A stretch of DNA of 64,000 nt from Cyclina sinensis (GCA_012932295.1 JAAONU010000001.1:6161104-6225103); one strand, 5' to 3'; positions 35,440-47,090 are shown, counted from the stretch's first letter. Notes: generated from the letters alone by a model not told the origin. A program made the numbers and translations.

Positions 35440-35625
35440 TCACTGATGGTGTCCATCTGCCTCGAGATAATGTTTAAAAAACGGATGGGGAAGCTTTGCA
35501 ATTGTTTTTCTTATTGCCTTTAAAAGTTTATTTCCCGAAATACTTGCAATCGTCCTACAGCAGCCGTAACTATCTGTTTCGGGTTTTACACTATCAATCC
35601 GAGCCTTCTTCTTGTTCCATGACAT
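35440..35625 (-). CDS. Small basic 61-residue ORF
   Basis: The ATG at 35623-35625 overlaps the end of the zinc-finger remnant in another frame. It encodes MSWNKKKARIDSVK and LLKAIRKTIAKLPHPFFKHY, basic and partly amphipathic. It could be a separate small protein or the last frame-shifted part of the zinc-finger gene. No domain is recognised. Confidence 0.35.
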   Translation of the reverse strand: MSWNKKKARIDSVKPETDSYGCCRTIASISGNKLLKAIRKTIAKLPHPFFKHYLEADGHHQ

Positions 35626-36197
35626 CCTCTCTTTCCAGCTCTGGAATTTGGTAAGTGTCTAGGACCTTGTCAAAGAGAAACTTCCGCTTGAGTATGCCGT
35701 ATTTCAAAGCTTCGTCCTTGTCATACTCATCCATATCGATCAGCTGATTTACTGTCTTCTTTATAGATTTATAGATAGGATCTTTTTTCATTGCATCAAT
35801 TTACTGCCGAAACTGTTCATCATTGCTTTCCTGTAGGTGCTTTTCATATTCCTGAAAACTTTTTCTTTGGCTTCAAGTTCACTGATGTCAGTATCTTCTT
35901 CCCTTGGAGTCATAGACAGACACTTTTGAAACGATTAATCTACAATGTAGCTCCAAGGATCGATCTCCATAGACTCCTCTGAAGTGACAGTGATGTATCG
36001 TCACTGTCGTGACTGTGGCTAGACTCATTGCCATCTATGGGCCCAAAAATATCCTCTTTCACTGATATGTCTGACATTACGTCTTCATCTGAGTCTGTAT
36101 CTGAATGTGCCAATTTTTTATGTCGTAACATATTATCCTTTCTCCCAAAAGTCTTTAAACAAATGTCGCACTGAAACATCGTCTTCGACGTTTCCAT
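35594..36197 (-). pseudogene. Broken C2H2 zinc-finger gene
   Basis: ATG at 36195-36197 (the codon before it is TTG). An intact finger opens the protein: FQCDICLKTFGRKDNMLRHK, with a second His in KLAH (C-x2-C-x12-H-x4-H). An acidic Ser/Asp-rich stretch follows (SDTDSDEDVMSD, SSHSHDSDDTS). The frame then breaks near 35980. The neighbouring frame keeps coding character with an internal stop, and a third frame (35791-35594) resumes with KKDPIYKSIKKTVNQLID and ALKYGILKRKFLFDKVL. The succession suggests one ancestral protein of about 200 residues disrupted by at least two frameshifts and one or two stops. I recall similar single-finger proteins of unknown function in other marine invertebrates, but this needs a search. 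Confidence 0.6.
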
Positions 36198-36225
36198 CAA
36201 GAATGAGGAGGAGTGAGGGAAGCAT

Positions 36226-36642
36226 TCAACTTAATACTTGTCCAGTAATTGCGATGTTGTCAAGTTCACCGGTGTTCTGTTTCGGTTTTCTTCCAGTAGA
36301 TGACGGGCCCTGTCTAGGTTTCTTACTCTTCTTAGTTTTATCGCCTACTTTTGAATTCTGACGTCCGTGTGTTGCACCGGTAGGTTGTATTTCTTTCTGG
36401 CCAGTAATTGATACATCGTTAGGTTTAGCTTGACGTTCAAGCAAACTTTTAGCTATAGCAGTTGTCTGCTCTGCCGGTAGAACCATTCTAATATAAACTT
36501 CAGACTGAGATCTCTGACCTCTATGAGACCTGCTCCTCTCCATCTTCCTCTTACTTATCGTCGTAATGTCTTTATCAAAAAAAGTCCATGTTTCTAAATC
36601 ACGTCTTGACTCTTCAACGTCCAAGCAGTCACTGACTGTCAT
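36226..36642 (-). CDS. Uncharacterised basic 138-residue ORF
   Basis: The ATG is at 36640-36642 and the frame is open for 138 codons, with a stop at 36226. The N-terminal part is acidic or mixed (VEESRRDLETWTFFDKDI). The middle has MVLPAEQTTAIAKSLLERQA, possibly helical. The C-terminal half is disordered and very basic (KVGDKTKKSKKPRQ, STGRKPKQ), as in nucleic-acid-binding or nuclear-targeted tails. No catalytic motif or known domain is recognised. It lies 28 bases upstream of the zinc-finger ORF on the same strand. It is one of the longest ATG-initiated frames in the window outside the DDE transposase. Confidence 0.5.
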   Translation of the reverse strand: MTVSDCLDVEESRRDLETWTFFDKDITTISKRKMERSRSHRGQRSQSEVYIRMVLPAEQTTAIAKSLLERQAKPNDVSITGQKEIQPTGATHGRQNSKVGDKTKKSKKPRQGPSSTGRKPKQNTGELDNIAITGQVLS

Positions 36643-36693
36643 GCAGATATATTTTGAAACATAACTTTCAGCTCAAGACATCGTCTGTCTTGG

Positions 36694-36943
36694 TTAATAT
36701 GACGCTAAAAATGACCATCGACGCGTATACGAAATTTCTCCTCCCGTTCTCCAGTGACGGATGGCTTCATGCAGATTCACATTGTGGAGTACGAATCTGT
36801 CCCAGTCTTTTATATTGACAGCGCATAGATTAATGATACATTTCTCGCTTGTAACCACTTTATATACTAAAGATTTAAAGTTTTCAAACGTTGCTACATC
36901 ATTTAACCACCGTCTTATTTTCCCGTCGTTGTTTGAAAGGCAA
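36694..36943 (-). CDS. Uncharacterised 82-residue ORF with splice-acceptor-like start
   Basis: Seen: on the - strand a strong pyrimidine tract (CTTTTGTTTTCTATTTTACC) ends in TGTAG at 36944. It is followed by one base and 82 open codons to TAA at 36694-36696. The product includes RRWLNDVATFENFKSLVYKV and WDRFVLHNVNLHEAIRHW. It has the balanced hydrophobic, aromatic and charged composition of a folded domain. There is no ATG near the start, so it would be a 3' exon or a remnant. The stop is 52 bases upstream of the next ORF's ATG. No family is recognised. Confidence 0.45.
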
Positions 36944-37054
36944 CTACAGGTAAAATAGAAAACAAAAGCACTTTATACAACTCAAAGTCTAGTACACGCT
37001 GTAAAGAAATATATGGCTTCTTCACAAAATCCTCGTAAATCCACTAACATCCGC

Positions 37055-38480
37055 TTCCCCTTCTCATACCTCCTCTTTAGCTCCTCATGCCACCTCTTCC
37101 ACTACTCATACCTCCTCTTTCACTCCTCATGCCTCCATGTCTCATCTTTGACTCCTCAGACTTTCAGGAAGTTTTGGTGCCAATGCAGAAAATGATATTT
37201 TTGACTTCAAGGGGACACTCCAGAGTCCATTCAAGTGGTCTGTGACTGTTTCTGTGGCACTTGCAGATTTTCAGGAAGGTTTGGTGCCAGTGGATATAAT
37301 GATATTTTTGACTTCAAAGGACACTCTAGAGTCAATTTAAGTGGTCTGCGACTGATTCTGAGGCACTCGCAGACTTTCAGGAAGTTTTGGTGCCAATGCA
37401 GATAATGATATTTTTGACTTCAAGGGACACTCCAGAGTCAATTTAAGTGGTCTGCGACTGATTCTGAGGCACTCGCAGACTTTCAGGAAGTTTTGGTGCC
37501 AATGCAGATAATGACATTGTTTACTTCAAGGAACACTCCAGAGTCCATCCAAGTGGTCTGTGACTGTTTCTGTAGCACTCGCAGACTTTTAGGAAGTTTT
37601 GGTGCCAATGCAGATAATGACATTTTTGACCTCAAGGAACACTCAAGAGTCCATTCAAGTGGTCTGTGACTGTTTCTGTAGCACTCAAAGACTTTTAGGA
37701 AGGTTTGGTGTCAGTGGATATAATGATATTTTTGACTACAAGGGACACTTCAGAGTCCATTCAAGTGATCTGCGACTGTTTCTGAGGCACTCGCAGACTT
37801 TCAGGAAGTGTTGGTGCCAATGCAGATAATGACATTCTTGACTTCAAGGAACCCTCCAGAGTTCATTTCATTGATCTGCGACTGTTTCTGAGGCACTCGC
37901 AGACTTTCAGGAAGTTTTGGTGCCAATGCAGATAATGACATTTTTGACTTCAAGGGACCCTCCAGAGTCAATTTGATTGGTCTGCGACTGATTTTGGGGT
38001 ACTCGCAGACTTTCAGTAATTTTTGGTTCCAATGAAGTTAATGGCAGTTTTGACTTTTAGTGACCCCCAGGAGTCCATGGAATACATTATCACGTTTATC
38101 TCTTTTGTAAGTAGCCTTTCATGTATACAAGAGAATTTATATAAATAAACAAGAAAAGACAAAAAAAGTACACATTTTGGCAGGTAAAACATACTGTGAA
38201 ATAATAGATCATAAGATACATGAAAACTTTATGTCTCAACTCATTTACAACAGTCCTTGACACTTTCAGTGAGTCTCGCAGACTTTCAGGAATGCTAACA
38301 AAGTTCAGATATCTCCCCGCCTTCATGATAGACTTCTTGCCACACTTGCCCCCCCTCCCCCCCGCCAAATCATCACCTACGTGAGGGGCAAATCTTCACC
38401 TAGCTGAGGGACAAATATTCACCTACCAAGGGGCAATCTTCACTTAGGTGAAGATTCCCCCCCCCTAGTTTTATACTACT
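37055..38480. repeat. Right arm of the foldback-like element
   Basis: Inverted relative to the left arm. It holds nine to ten 106-bp units (CGCAGACTTTCAGGAAG recurring from about 37160 to 38290) against seven or eight on the left, so it is about 300 bp longer. The inner end is the pyrimidine-rich complement (CTCATACCTCCTCTTT). The arms differ by unit number and scattered substitutions. Confidence 0.9.
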
Positions 38481-40180
38481 TTTATTTCATACCCCTGAGG
38501 CAGGACCAATTTTTAACACCAGGGAGATTGTTTAAAGTACAATTGAATTAAAAAAAAAAAATATCTAAGCTCTTGGACATACAGTTTCAGACAAGTAGAT
38601 TTTCAAATGTTTTTCGTACATACACTTGTTGTAAATTAAGTGACACCAGGGTAAGGCCAGTTTTCATCCTTGTGAAATAATTACAACAATCTCTGTAGAA
38701 GTTAACTATAAAATGCTACTTACCAAATATCTAAGGTCTAGAGCTAACAGTTTTTCACAAGAAGATTTTTAAAGATTCAATATTTTACACAAATAGGACC
38801 ACCAGGGTGGGGCCAATTTGGCCCTAGGGACATAATTTGAACAAACTTGGCGGAGGACTTCTAGCTCATGTTCAGTGTAAAATATCTAAGCACCAGATCT
38901 AGAAGATGTTTTAAATCTTTCATATAAAAGCCTATGTAAAATCAAGTGACACCCAGGCAGGGCCAAGTTTGACCCCAGGTAATAATTTGAGCAAACTTGG
39001 TAGAGGACCTCAAGCTGATGCTCCTTGCAAAGTATGAGTTCAAGGCCTTGTAGTTTTAGACAAAAAGATTTTTTAACATTTCCCTGTATGTCTATGTAAA
39101 AGCAAGTAACCCCCAGGGTGGGGCCAATATTGATACTTAGGGGTATATTTTGAAAAAAACCTGGTAGAGGACCTCTAGCTGATGCTCATTGCAAAATATC
39201 AAAAGCTTAAGGCCTTGTGGTTTCAGACAAGAAGACTTTTTTAAAAGTCTTCCCTATATAAGCCTTTGTAAAATCAAGTGATCCAATGGGCAGGCTATTA
39301 ATGATCCCAGGGGCATAATTGAACAATCAAAGCAGAGGACCTCCAGATTGATGCTCCATTCAAAAAGTCTTGCCTATTAATCTAAAATTTGCCAATTATC
39401 TCGTTCAAAGATTCAGTATTTTACACAAATAGGACCCCTGGGGCAAGGTCAATTTTGAACCCAGAAACATAATTTGTACAAACTTGGTAGAGGCTAACTG
39501 TTGCTTTATGCAAAATATCTAACTTCTAGGACTTGTGGTTTAAGACTAGAATTTTTTCAAATTTTTCCCTATTTCAGCCTATTTAAAATCAAATGACACC
39601 AGGTCAGGGCCATTAATGACCCCAGGGTCATTATTTGAATTATCTTGGAAGAGGACCTCTAGCTGATGCTCAGTGCAAAAAATCTAAGTTCTTGGCTTTG
39701 TGGTTTTAGACACAAAGATAGTCTAAGGTTTACCCTATATGTCTATGTACAATCAAGTGACACCCAGGAGTGGGGCCCATTTTGTTCCAAGGGGCATAAT
39801 TTGAACAAACTTGGTAGAGGACCTCTAGCAGATGCTCATTGCAAAATATCAAAGTTTTAGAACTTGTGGTTTCAGACAAGGAGACTTTTAAGGTTTTCGC
39901 TATATAAGCCTATGTAAAATCAACTGAACCCAGGGGCTGGGCCAACTTTGACCCAAGGGGCATAATTTGAACAAACAGACAATGCTTAATACCAAATCTT
40001 AAGTCCAAGCCCTAGTACTTTTTGACAAGAAGATTTATAAAGTTTTCCCTACATTTTGCTATAGCAACCAGAGTTCTTGATGGAATTCAATTCTTTGAAC
40101 AACTCTGGTAGAGCAAAAATGTCCCAGGCAAGTTTCATCAATGATCCCAAAGCTCACCATTGAGGACTTCCTGTTTAGAT
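38481..40180 (-). repeat. Truncated 165-bp-family array
   Basis: About nine units in reverse orientation share GACCTCTAGCTGATGCTCA, GGCATAATTTGAACAAAC and CTTGTGGTTTCAGACAAG. The array abuts the right arm of the foldback-like element, and its right side ends in CAGGCAAGTTTCATCAATGAT and a decayed flank. Its hairpin 3' terminus is missing, presumably lost where the foldback element lies. Confidence 0.75.
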
Positions 40181-40451
40181 GGGCTAAAAATACATATTAC
40201 AACGAGCTAATCACAATAAAAAGAATAACAGAACTTGACCATTTAATCGCATTTATTTTTTTCTGTTTTGCTTGCAAATATGGTATGATCACAATGAAAT
40301 ATGATATAAAAATAGAACCTAACAATACACTTTGTACAAATCATTAATCTATAACAATCTCATAGACGATAAAAAAAAAACAAAATAAAAAAATAACATG
40401 CAAATCAAAAGTCATTTTTATTTCATACTTATAGTAGACCTACACAGTTGT

Positions 40452-41587
40452 AACAAGAGGGCCATGATGGCCCTAGATTGCTCACCTTAGTATTTTGGCT
40501 GTAGGTTTGCAGTTAAGCAGTATTTCATGTTTTAGTTGAAAATATTTAAGTAATGTAAATATAAATATGTAAAATATCAGTCAATAAATAAAGGCTCTAT
40601 GACAGAAAGTAGCTATGGAGACCTTGACCTCGACCCAGCGACCTAAAACCCTACCAATGGGTAGAGGTCCATGCAAGGATCCTATATACCGAATATCAAA
40701 GATATTGGTCTTTAAATGAAGGCTCTATGAGGTACAGTATATAAACCTATTTTTAGCCTCAGTGACTTTTAACCTAATCTAATAATTTGAAAAAGCTTGA
40801 TAAAGCTTGTTTCATGCCAAATTTTAAAATTCTAGGCCTTGTGGTTTCAGACATGTAGATTTTTTAAAAGATTTTCTTCTATACTGCTATCTAAAACTTG
40901 TGACCCCTCGGGAGGGGCCAATAGTGACCCCAGGAAAATTTGTCTAACAAACTTGAGAGAGGTTCTCCAGACATTACTACATACCAAATCATAAGGCTCA
41001 GGGCCTTGTAGTTTCATACAAGAAGATTTTTCAAAGAGTACCCTATATAAACTTATTTAAAATCCATTGACCCCTGGGGCAGGGCCAAATTTGACCCCAG
41101 GTGTATAATTTGAACAAAATTGGTAGAGGTCCACAAGACAATGCTACATACCAAATCTTAAGGCTCAGGGCCTTGTGGTTTCAGACAAGAAGATTTTTTA
41201 AAGTTTCACTATATAAGCCTATGTAAAATCAATTGACCCCTGGGGTGGGGCCAAATTTGACCCCAGGGGCATAATTTGAACAAACTTGATAGAGGTCCAC
41301 TAGACAATGCTACATACCAAACCTTAAGGCTCAGGGCCTTGTGGTTTCAGACAAGAAGATTTTCAAAGTTTTTCCTTTAAGTTGCCATAGCAACCAGAGT
41401 TCTTGATGGAATTGAATTCTTGGAAAACTTTGGTAGAGCTTCATGCAAGGAATATCCCAGGCCTGTTTCATTAATGTTGTCTCAGCGGTTTAGGAGGAGA
41501 TGTTGTTTAAGTCAAATTGTTGACGGACGACGGACCAAGTCCGGTCACAATAGCTCACCATGAGCTAAAGGCTCAGGTGAGCTAAAA
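40452..41587 (-). mobile_element. Complete Helentron/pearl-like element with 165-bp units (inverted)
   Basis: The + strand reads AACAAGAGGGCCATGATGGCC and GATTGCTCACC (3' end, inverted), then the tail with CAGTCAATAAATAAAGGCTC. Units with GACAATGCTACATACCAAA and GACAAGAAGATTTT follow, then GACGGACGACGG and CTCAGGTGAGCTAAAA, the inverted 5' end at 41587. Both termini match the + strand copies. Confidence 0.8.
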
Positions 41588-42270
41588 CGCTCTACAAAGT
41601 TTAAAATAATCAATGTACATAACTGCTTAGTAATTTCAGTGTTATGTCTGACTTTACACTAACCCCAAAGCCTGCTGTTACACTCTTAATTCTTGATACA
41701 GGATAACATCTCTGGGATAACAAATTTTAAAATTGACAAAAAGATGAATTCTGATGAATAAAATGTTTAAGGAAGTATCTCATCTTTTACAAGAATGATA
41801 GAATCACTACAACTGGTCATCATCACCATCATCATTTATATCAGTTGTACTATATTGTATCATCATTCTGTTTTCCTACGGCATTCTGCATCGGTTATAG
41901 ATTGGTTTTATAATCTAGTACAAACTAATTTAAGCACCAGTGTTACCTAAAACATCTAGTATTGAGAGCCATTGACAAAAACATTGAACAAACACAGTGA
42001 GGTAGACAGAAAATAAAAATGCATAAAAACAACTAAATAACATATTACACTGATTCGTCTCTGTGCTACTGTGTAATTATATGTTGCTGAACTTATCAAA
42101 AATCAAATTACCTAGCGTAATACCAATGTTTAATTACATTTAAACATGCAAGAGCGCTTGAACAGCCATAACAGAACATGGTTGTTGTTCTGCAACTCTG
42201 AATAGATTTAAAAAAAAATAAAATAGAAAAATTCATCCTATCTTCCAAAGGTATGCCACATGAAATTATT

Positions 42271-45255
42271 AACAAGAGGGCCATGATGGCCCTGGATCGC
42301 TCACCTGAGTACTTTGGCTGTAGGATTGCTGTTAAGCAGTATTTCATTTTTTAATTGAAAATATGTAAGTGCCTACAAACCAAATATGTAAAATATCAGT
42401 CAATAAATAAAGGCTCTATGACAGAAAGTAGAAATATCTATTATAAGCTATGGTGACCTTCACCTTGACCCAGTGACCTCAAACCCTACCCATGGGTAGA
42501 GGTCCATGCAAGGAACCTCTATACTGAATATCAAAGATATTGGTCTATAAATGAAGGCTCTATGAGGTACAGTAGATGAATCTACTTTTAGCCTCTGTGA
42601 CCTTTAACCTAATCCAATAATTTGAAAAAGCTTGATAAAGCTTGCTTCATGCCAAATTTTAAAATTCTAGGTCTTGTGGTTTCAGACAAGAAGATTTTTA
42701 AAGATTTTCTTCTATATTGTTATTTAAAACTTGTGACCCCTCGGGCGGGGCCAATAGTGACCCCAGGGACATTTTTCTAACAAACTTGGTAGAGGTCCAC
42801 TAGACAATGCTACACACCAAATATCTAAGCTCTATAACTTACGGTTTCTGACAAGATTTTTTTAGATTTTCTTATATAACTCTATGTAAAACTAGTGGCC
42901 CCTGGGGCGGGGCCATTTTTGACTCAGAGGCCAGGATTTGAACAAGCTTGGTAAAGGTCCACTAGACAATGATACACACCAAATATCTAAGCTCTATAAC
43001 TTACGGTTTCTGATAAGAAGATTTTTTTAAAGATTTTCCTATATAACTCTATGTAAAACAAGTGACCCCCGGGGCTAGGCCATTTTTGACCCAGAGGCCA
43101 GGATTTGAACAAGCTTGGTAGAGGTCCACTAGACAATGCTACATACCAAATATCTTAACTGTAGGCCTTCTTGTTTCTGACAAGATTTTTTAGTCTTTCC
43201 TATATAACTCTATGTAAAACAAGTGACTACCGGGGCGGGGCCATTTTTGACCCAGAGGCCAGGATTTGAACAAGCTTGGTAGAGGTCCACTAGACAATGC
43301 TACATACCAAATATCTTAACTGTAGGCCTTCTTGTTTCTGACAAGAAGATTTTTTAGTCTTTCCTATATAACTCTATGTAAAACTAGTGGCCCCTGGGGC
43401 GGGGTCATTTTTGACCCAGAGGCCATGATTTGAACAAACTTGGTAGAGGTCCACTAGGCAATGCTACACACCAAATATCTAAGCTCTATAACTTACGGTT
43501 TCTGACAAGAATATTTTTTAAGATTTTCCTATATAACTCTAGGTAAAACTAGTGGCCCCTGGGGCGGGGCCATTTTTGACCCAGAGGACAGGATTTGAAC
43601 AAACTTGGTAGAGGTCCACTAGACAATGCTACACACCAAATATCTAAGCTCTATAACTTACGGTTTCTGACAAGAAGATTTTTTTAAGATTTTCCTATAT
43701 AACTCTATGTAAAACAAGTGACCCCCGGGGCAAGGCTATTTTTGACCCAGAGGCCATGATTTGAACAAACTTGGTAGAGGTCCACTAGACAATGCTACAT
43801 ACCAAATATCTTAACTGTAGGCCTTCTTGTTTCTGACAAGAAGATTTTTTAGTCTTTCCTATATAACTCTATGTCAAACAAGTGACTACCGGGGCGGGGC
43901 CATTTTTGACCCAGAGGCCAGGATTTGAACAACTTTGGTAGAGGTCCACTAGACAATGCTACACACCAAATATCTAAGCTCTATAACTTAAGGTTTATGA
44001 CAAGAAGATTTTTTTAAGATTTTCCTATATAACTCTATGTAAAACAAGTGACCCCCGTGGCAAGGCCATTTTTGACCCAGAGGCCATGATTTGAACAAAC
44101 TTGGTAGAAGTCTACTAGACAATGCTACACACCAAATATCTAAGCTCTATAACTTACGGTTTCTGACAAGAAGATTTTTTAAGATTTTCCTATATAACTC
44201 TATGTTAAACTAGTGGCCCCTGGGGCGGGGTCATTTTTGACCCAGAGGCCATGATTTGAACAAACTTGGTAGAGGTCCACTAGGCAATGCTACACACCAA
44301 ATATCTAAGCTCTATATCTTACGGTTTCTGACAAGAAGATTTTTTAAGATTTTCCTATATAACTCTTTGTAAAACAAGTGGCCCCTGGGGCGGGGCCATT
44401 TTTGACCCAGAGGACAGGATTTGAACAAACTTGGTAGAGGTCCACTAGACAATGCTACACACCAAATATCTAGGCTCTTTAACTTACGGTTTCTGACAAG
44501 AAGATTTTTTAAGATTTTCCTATATAACTCTATGTAAAACAAGTGACCCCCAGGGCAAGGCCATTTTTGACCCAGAGGCCATGATTTGAACAACTTTGGT
44601 AGAGGTCCACTAGACAATGCTACACACCAAATATCTAAGCTCTATAACTTACGGTTTCTGACAAGAAGATTTTTTTAAGATTTTCCTATATAACTCTATG
44701 TAAAACAAGTGACCCCCGTGGCAAGGCCATTTTTGACCCAGAGGCCATGATTTGAACAAACTTGGTAGAGGTCCACTAGACAATGCTACATACCAAATAT
44801 CTTAACTCTAGGCCTTGTTGTTTCTGACAAGAAGATTTTCAAGTTTTCCCTATATAACTCTATGTTAAATCAACTGACCCCTGGGGTGGGGTCAGTTTTG
44901 TCCCAAGGGACATAATTTGAACAAACTTTGTAGAGGTCCACTAGATGATGCTTCATACCAAATATCAAAGCTCCAGGCCTTGTGGTTTCGGAGAAGAAGA
45001 TTTTTAAAGATCCAACTTATAAAATCTATTTTTAGCTCCAGTGAACCAGAAATGCAATGAACCAGAACCATTTGAACAATCTTGGTAGAGCTTCATGCAA
45101 GGAACATCCCAGGCAAGTTTCATTAAATTTGCCCCATTGGTTTCAGAGGAGATGTCGTTTGAATGAAAAGTTGACGACGGACGGACGGACGGACGACGGA
45201 CAAAGACCGATCAGAAAAGCTCACCCTGAGCACTTTGTGCTCAGGTGAGCTAAAA
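42271..45255 (-). mobile_element. Complete Helentron/pearl-like element with a long 165-bp array (inverted)
   Basis: 3' end at 42271 (AACAAGAGGGCCATGATGGCC); 5' end at 45255 (GACGGACGGACGGACGACGG then GCTCAGGTGAGCTAAAA). Between them lie about 14 units sharing GGTAGAGGTCCACTAGACAAT, CCAAATATCTAAGCTCT and TTACGGTTTCTGACAAGAAG. The array has local higher-order structure: units alternate between AACTTACGGTTT and TAGGCCTTCTTGTTT types. A long open frame on the - strand (44312-44617) is only the repeat read in frame. Confidence 0.85.
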
Positions 45256-46541
45256 ATGCAAACAAAAAGCCATGTCAGATGTCCATGTAATTGAAACTTC
45301 CTGGCAAGAATATGCCACTACAGCGTTAATCTACTATGAGAAAATCTTGAGTACAAACTATAACCATTGGATGCTGTTTTCATCATGATGTTTAAATGCT
45401 TTTCTATTCTTAGAAGAAAAACTACAAAACAATGTTCTATAATGGATGTTTATACACAGCGAGTCACAGACATTGAAAAAAGGCATAAAAGTTGCAATGG
45501 GATACATATTAAACATCATGATTTTGATTTTTGACAATGCTCCGTAATTACTAAATATATTGCCAGCTGTTTATATTGCATCTATATATAGAAAAAATGT
45601 CATCATTTAAATTGTAAAATGTCTATTGTAAGCAAACAAAGAACAGTTTGGGGGAAAAGTTCAAATTTATTCTCACTCAATAAGCAACTGTAAGTGGTTA
45701 GCTTACTTGCATCTGTGAAACACGAGGCTTTTATTCACTGTTCTTTCTTTGCCTGTTATGATTTTGTTGTACATTTGTTTTATGCTGGTCTTCTGATGAA
45801 ATATATAAATAGTTAAAAAAAGAAGTCTTTAAATTTACCATAACATTTCATCTATTTTTTTTTCAATTCTCTCAGGGTCTTTCAAATATTTGAAAGACCC
45901 TGTTTCTCTCTAGGTAATCGATCTCTATTAATTGGTAACTCATAACTGGCACAATGCCAGATTTACCGATTAATGTGTTTAATTCGTGTGACAATTGCTG
46001 CTGGAATGGACATTAATTTATGTACAGAAAAGCATGTAATCAGTATCTGATGACATAAATCACTCTAGATCAGTGTGCATTTAGTTTTATACTTCATTGC
46101 AGATGATGTCATTTGTTTAAGTGCAGTTCTAAAGTTTTATGGTCCATTGACCATAATGCCCACCAATAACAAAATCAAACAAAGTAGTTTTTTCACATCC
46201 ATTCAAAATACTCAAGCCACTTATACATCGATGTTTTTTTCTAAGCAATTAAAGTCAGTGTAGATAAGATAATGTGGCATTTGAGAACTACATATTATGT
46301 TATACTCACAAAACTATGTGGCGGCCCATTTTGGAATTAACATTTATAACCAATTCAAGAAATAGTAGGCTTATAATCTGGTTTTTCATGTGAAATAACT
46401 TCCTACTTTCATACTGAATCAAAAACATAATACAGAATAAGAAGTCTAGAAGTTTTTCACATGAAAAAAAATGCTACAATTTGGCTAAAAGAACAGAGGT
46501 AATGCACTCAGAACAGGATCCTTTTTTTATATGGCATAATT
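45256..46541. other. Intergenic sequence with one palindrome
   Basis: Apart from the palindrome at 45873-45902, this stretch looks like unique AT-rich DNA with no supported gene. Confidence 0.45.
45873..45902. repeat. Perfect 30-bp palindrome
   Basis: CAGGGTCTTTCAAAT is followed immediately by its exact reverse complement, giving a 15-bp-arm palindrome with no spacer. It sits in a pyrimidine-rich context (TTCAATTCTCT on the left, TTTCTCTCTAGG on the right). It could be the joined ends of a deleted inverted-repeat element or a structured site. Confidence 0.95.
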
Positions 46542-47090
46542 CAGGGCTCCAGAAATTTTCAAATCTCAATTGGTCCGTGACCCCCGCCAAAAATCCCATC
46601 CCCTTCCGGAAAACATGAAAATAAATCGGCCAAATACAAAGTTTTACATTAGTATGCCTAATATATGCTTTCAAGGTTTTTCTAGCATTGAAAATTACGA
46701 GCAATTTATTTATCACTCACAACTCAAATTCGATTTTGATGCTTGCTGCTTTGTTGACATCACAAGTTTCGTTCAAAGTGAAAGTTAAAACCAGAAGTAT
46801 TAAGCACACTTATTAACAGATGCATTTTTACAAGTTAATCAGTTAATTGGTGATAATTGCCTCTGGCCACTGGTCATGGTCACAGTGGCAATTTTGTGGG
46901 TTTATGATATGTGTGAAGGACCAATATGGGTTCTGGTATGAAATTTTGTCATTTTTATGGAAAGTTATACTTAATTTTGATTTTTATTTTGAAAATATCT
47001 GGACTAATTTTTCAAAGACTTTTGAACAAGTCTGTCAAGGAAGCTGAAATTCGGTAAAAATCAACAAATTTTCAGTTTTCTGGAGCCCTA
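46542..47090. mobile_element. hAT-like non-autonomous transposon
   Basis: The left end CAGGGCTCCAGAAATTTTC matches the reverse complement of the right end, TAGGGCTCCAGAAAACTG, over about 13 bp. The flanking 8-mers GCATAATT (46534-46541) and GCACAGTT (47091-47098) match at six of eight positions, compatible with an aged 8-bp target-site duplication. Known: hAT elements have CAGGG-type ends and 8-bp duplications. The 549-bp interior has only short open frames. Confidence 0.65.

Larger units (their letters stand above)
33880..38480. mobile_element. Foldback-like element: long inverted arms around a - strand ORF cassette
   Basis: The left end AGTAGCATAAAACT plus a G-run (33880-33906) mirrors the right end, a C-run plus AGTTTTATACTACT (38457-38480). 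GATTGCCCCTTGGTAGGTG follows just inside on both sides. The arms (33880-about 34985 and about 37055-38480) are inverted copies built largely of 106-bp tandem units. The core (about 34990-37050) holds ORFs all read on the - strand. Known: Foldback/Galileo elements have long inverted arms made of tandem subrepeats. No transposase was found. No target-site duplication is evident: the right flank is 165-bp-family repeat and the left flank is not. Confidence 0.75.

Noticed and set aside
44312..44617. A 101-codon - strand ORF
   Set aside because: It is the 165-bp-family repeat read in frame. The product repeats the same peptide block with the period of the DNA repeat, as do similar frames at 13831-14184 and 25894-26091.
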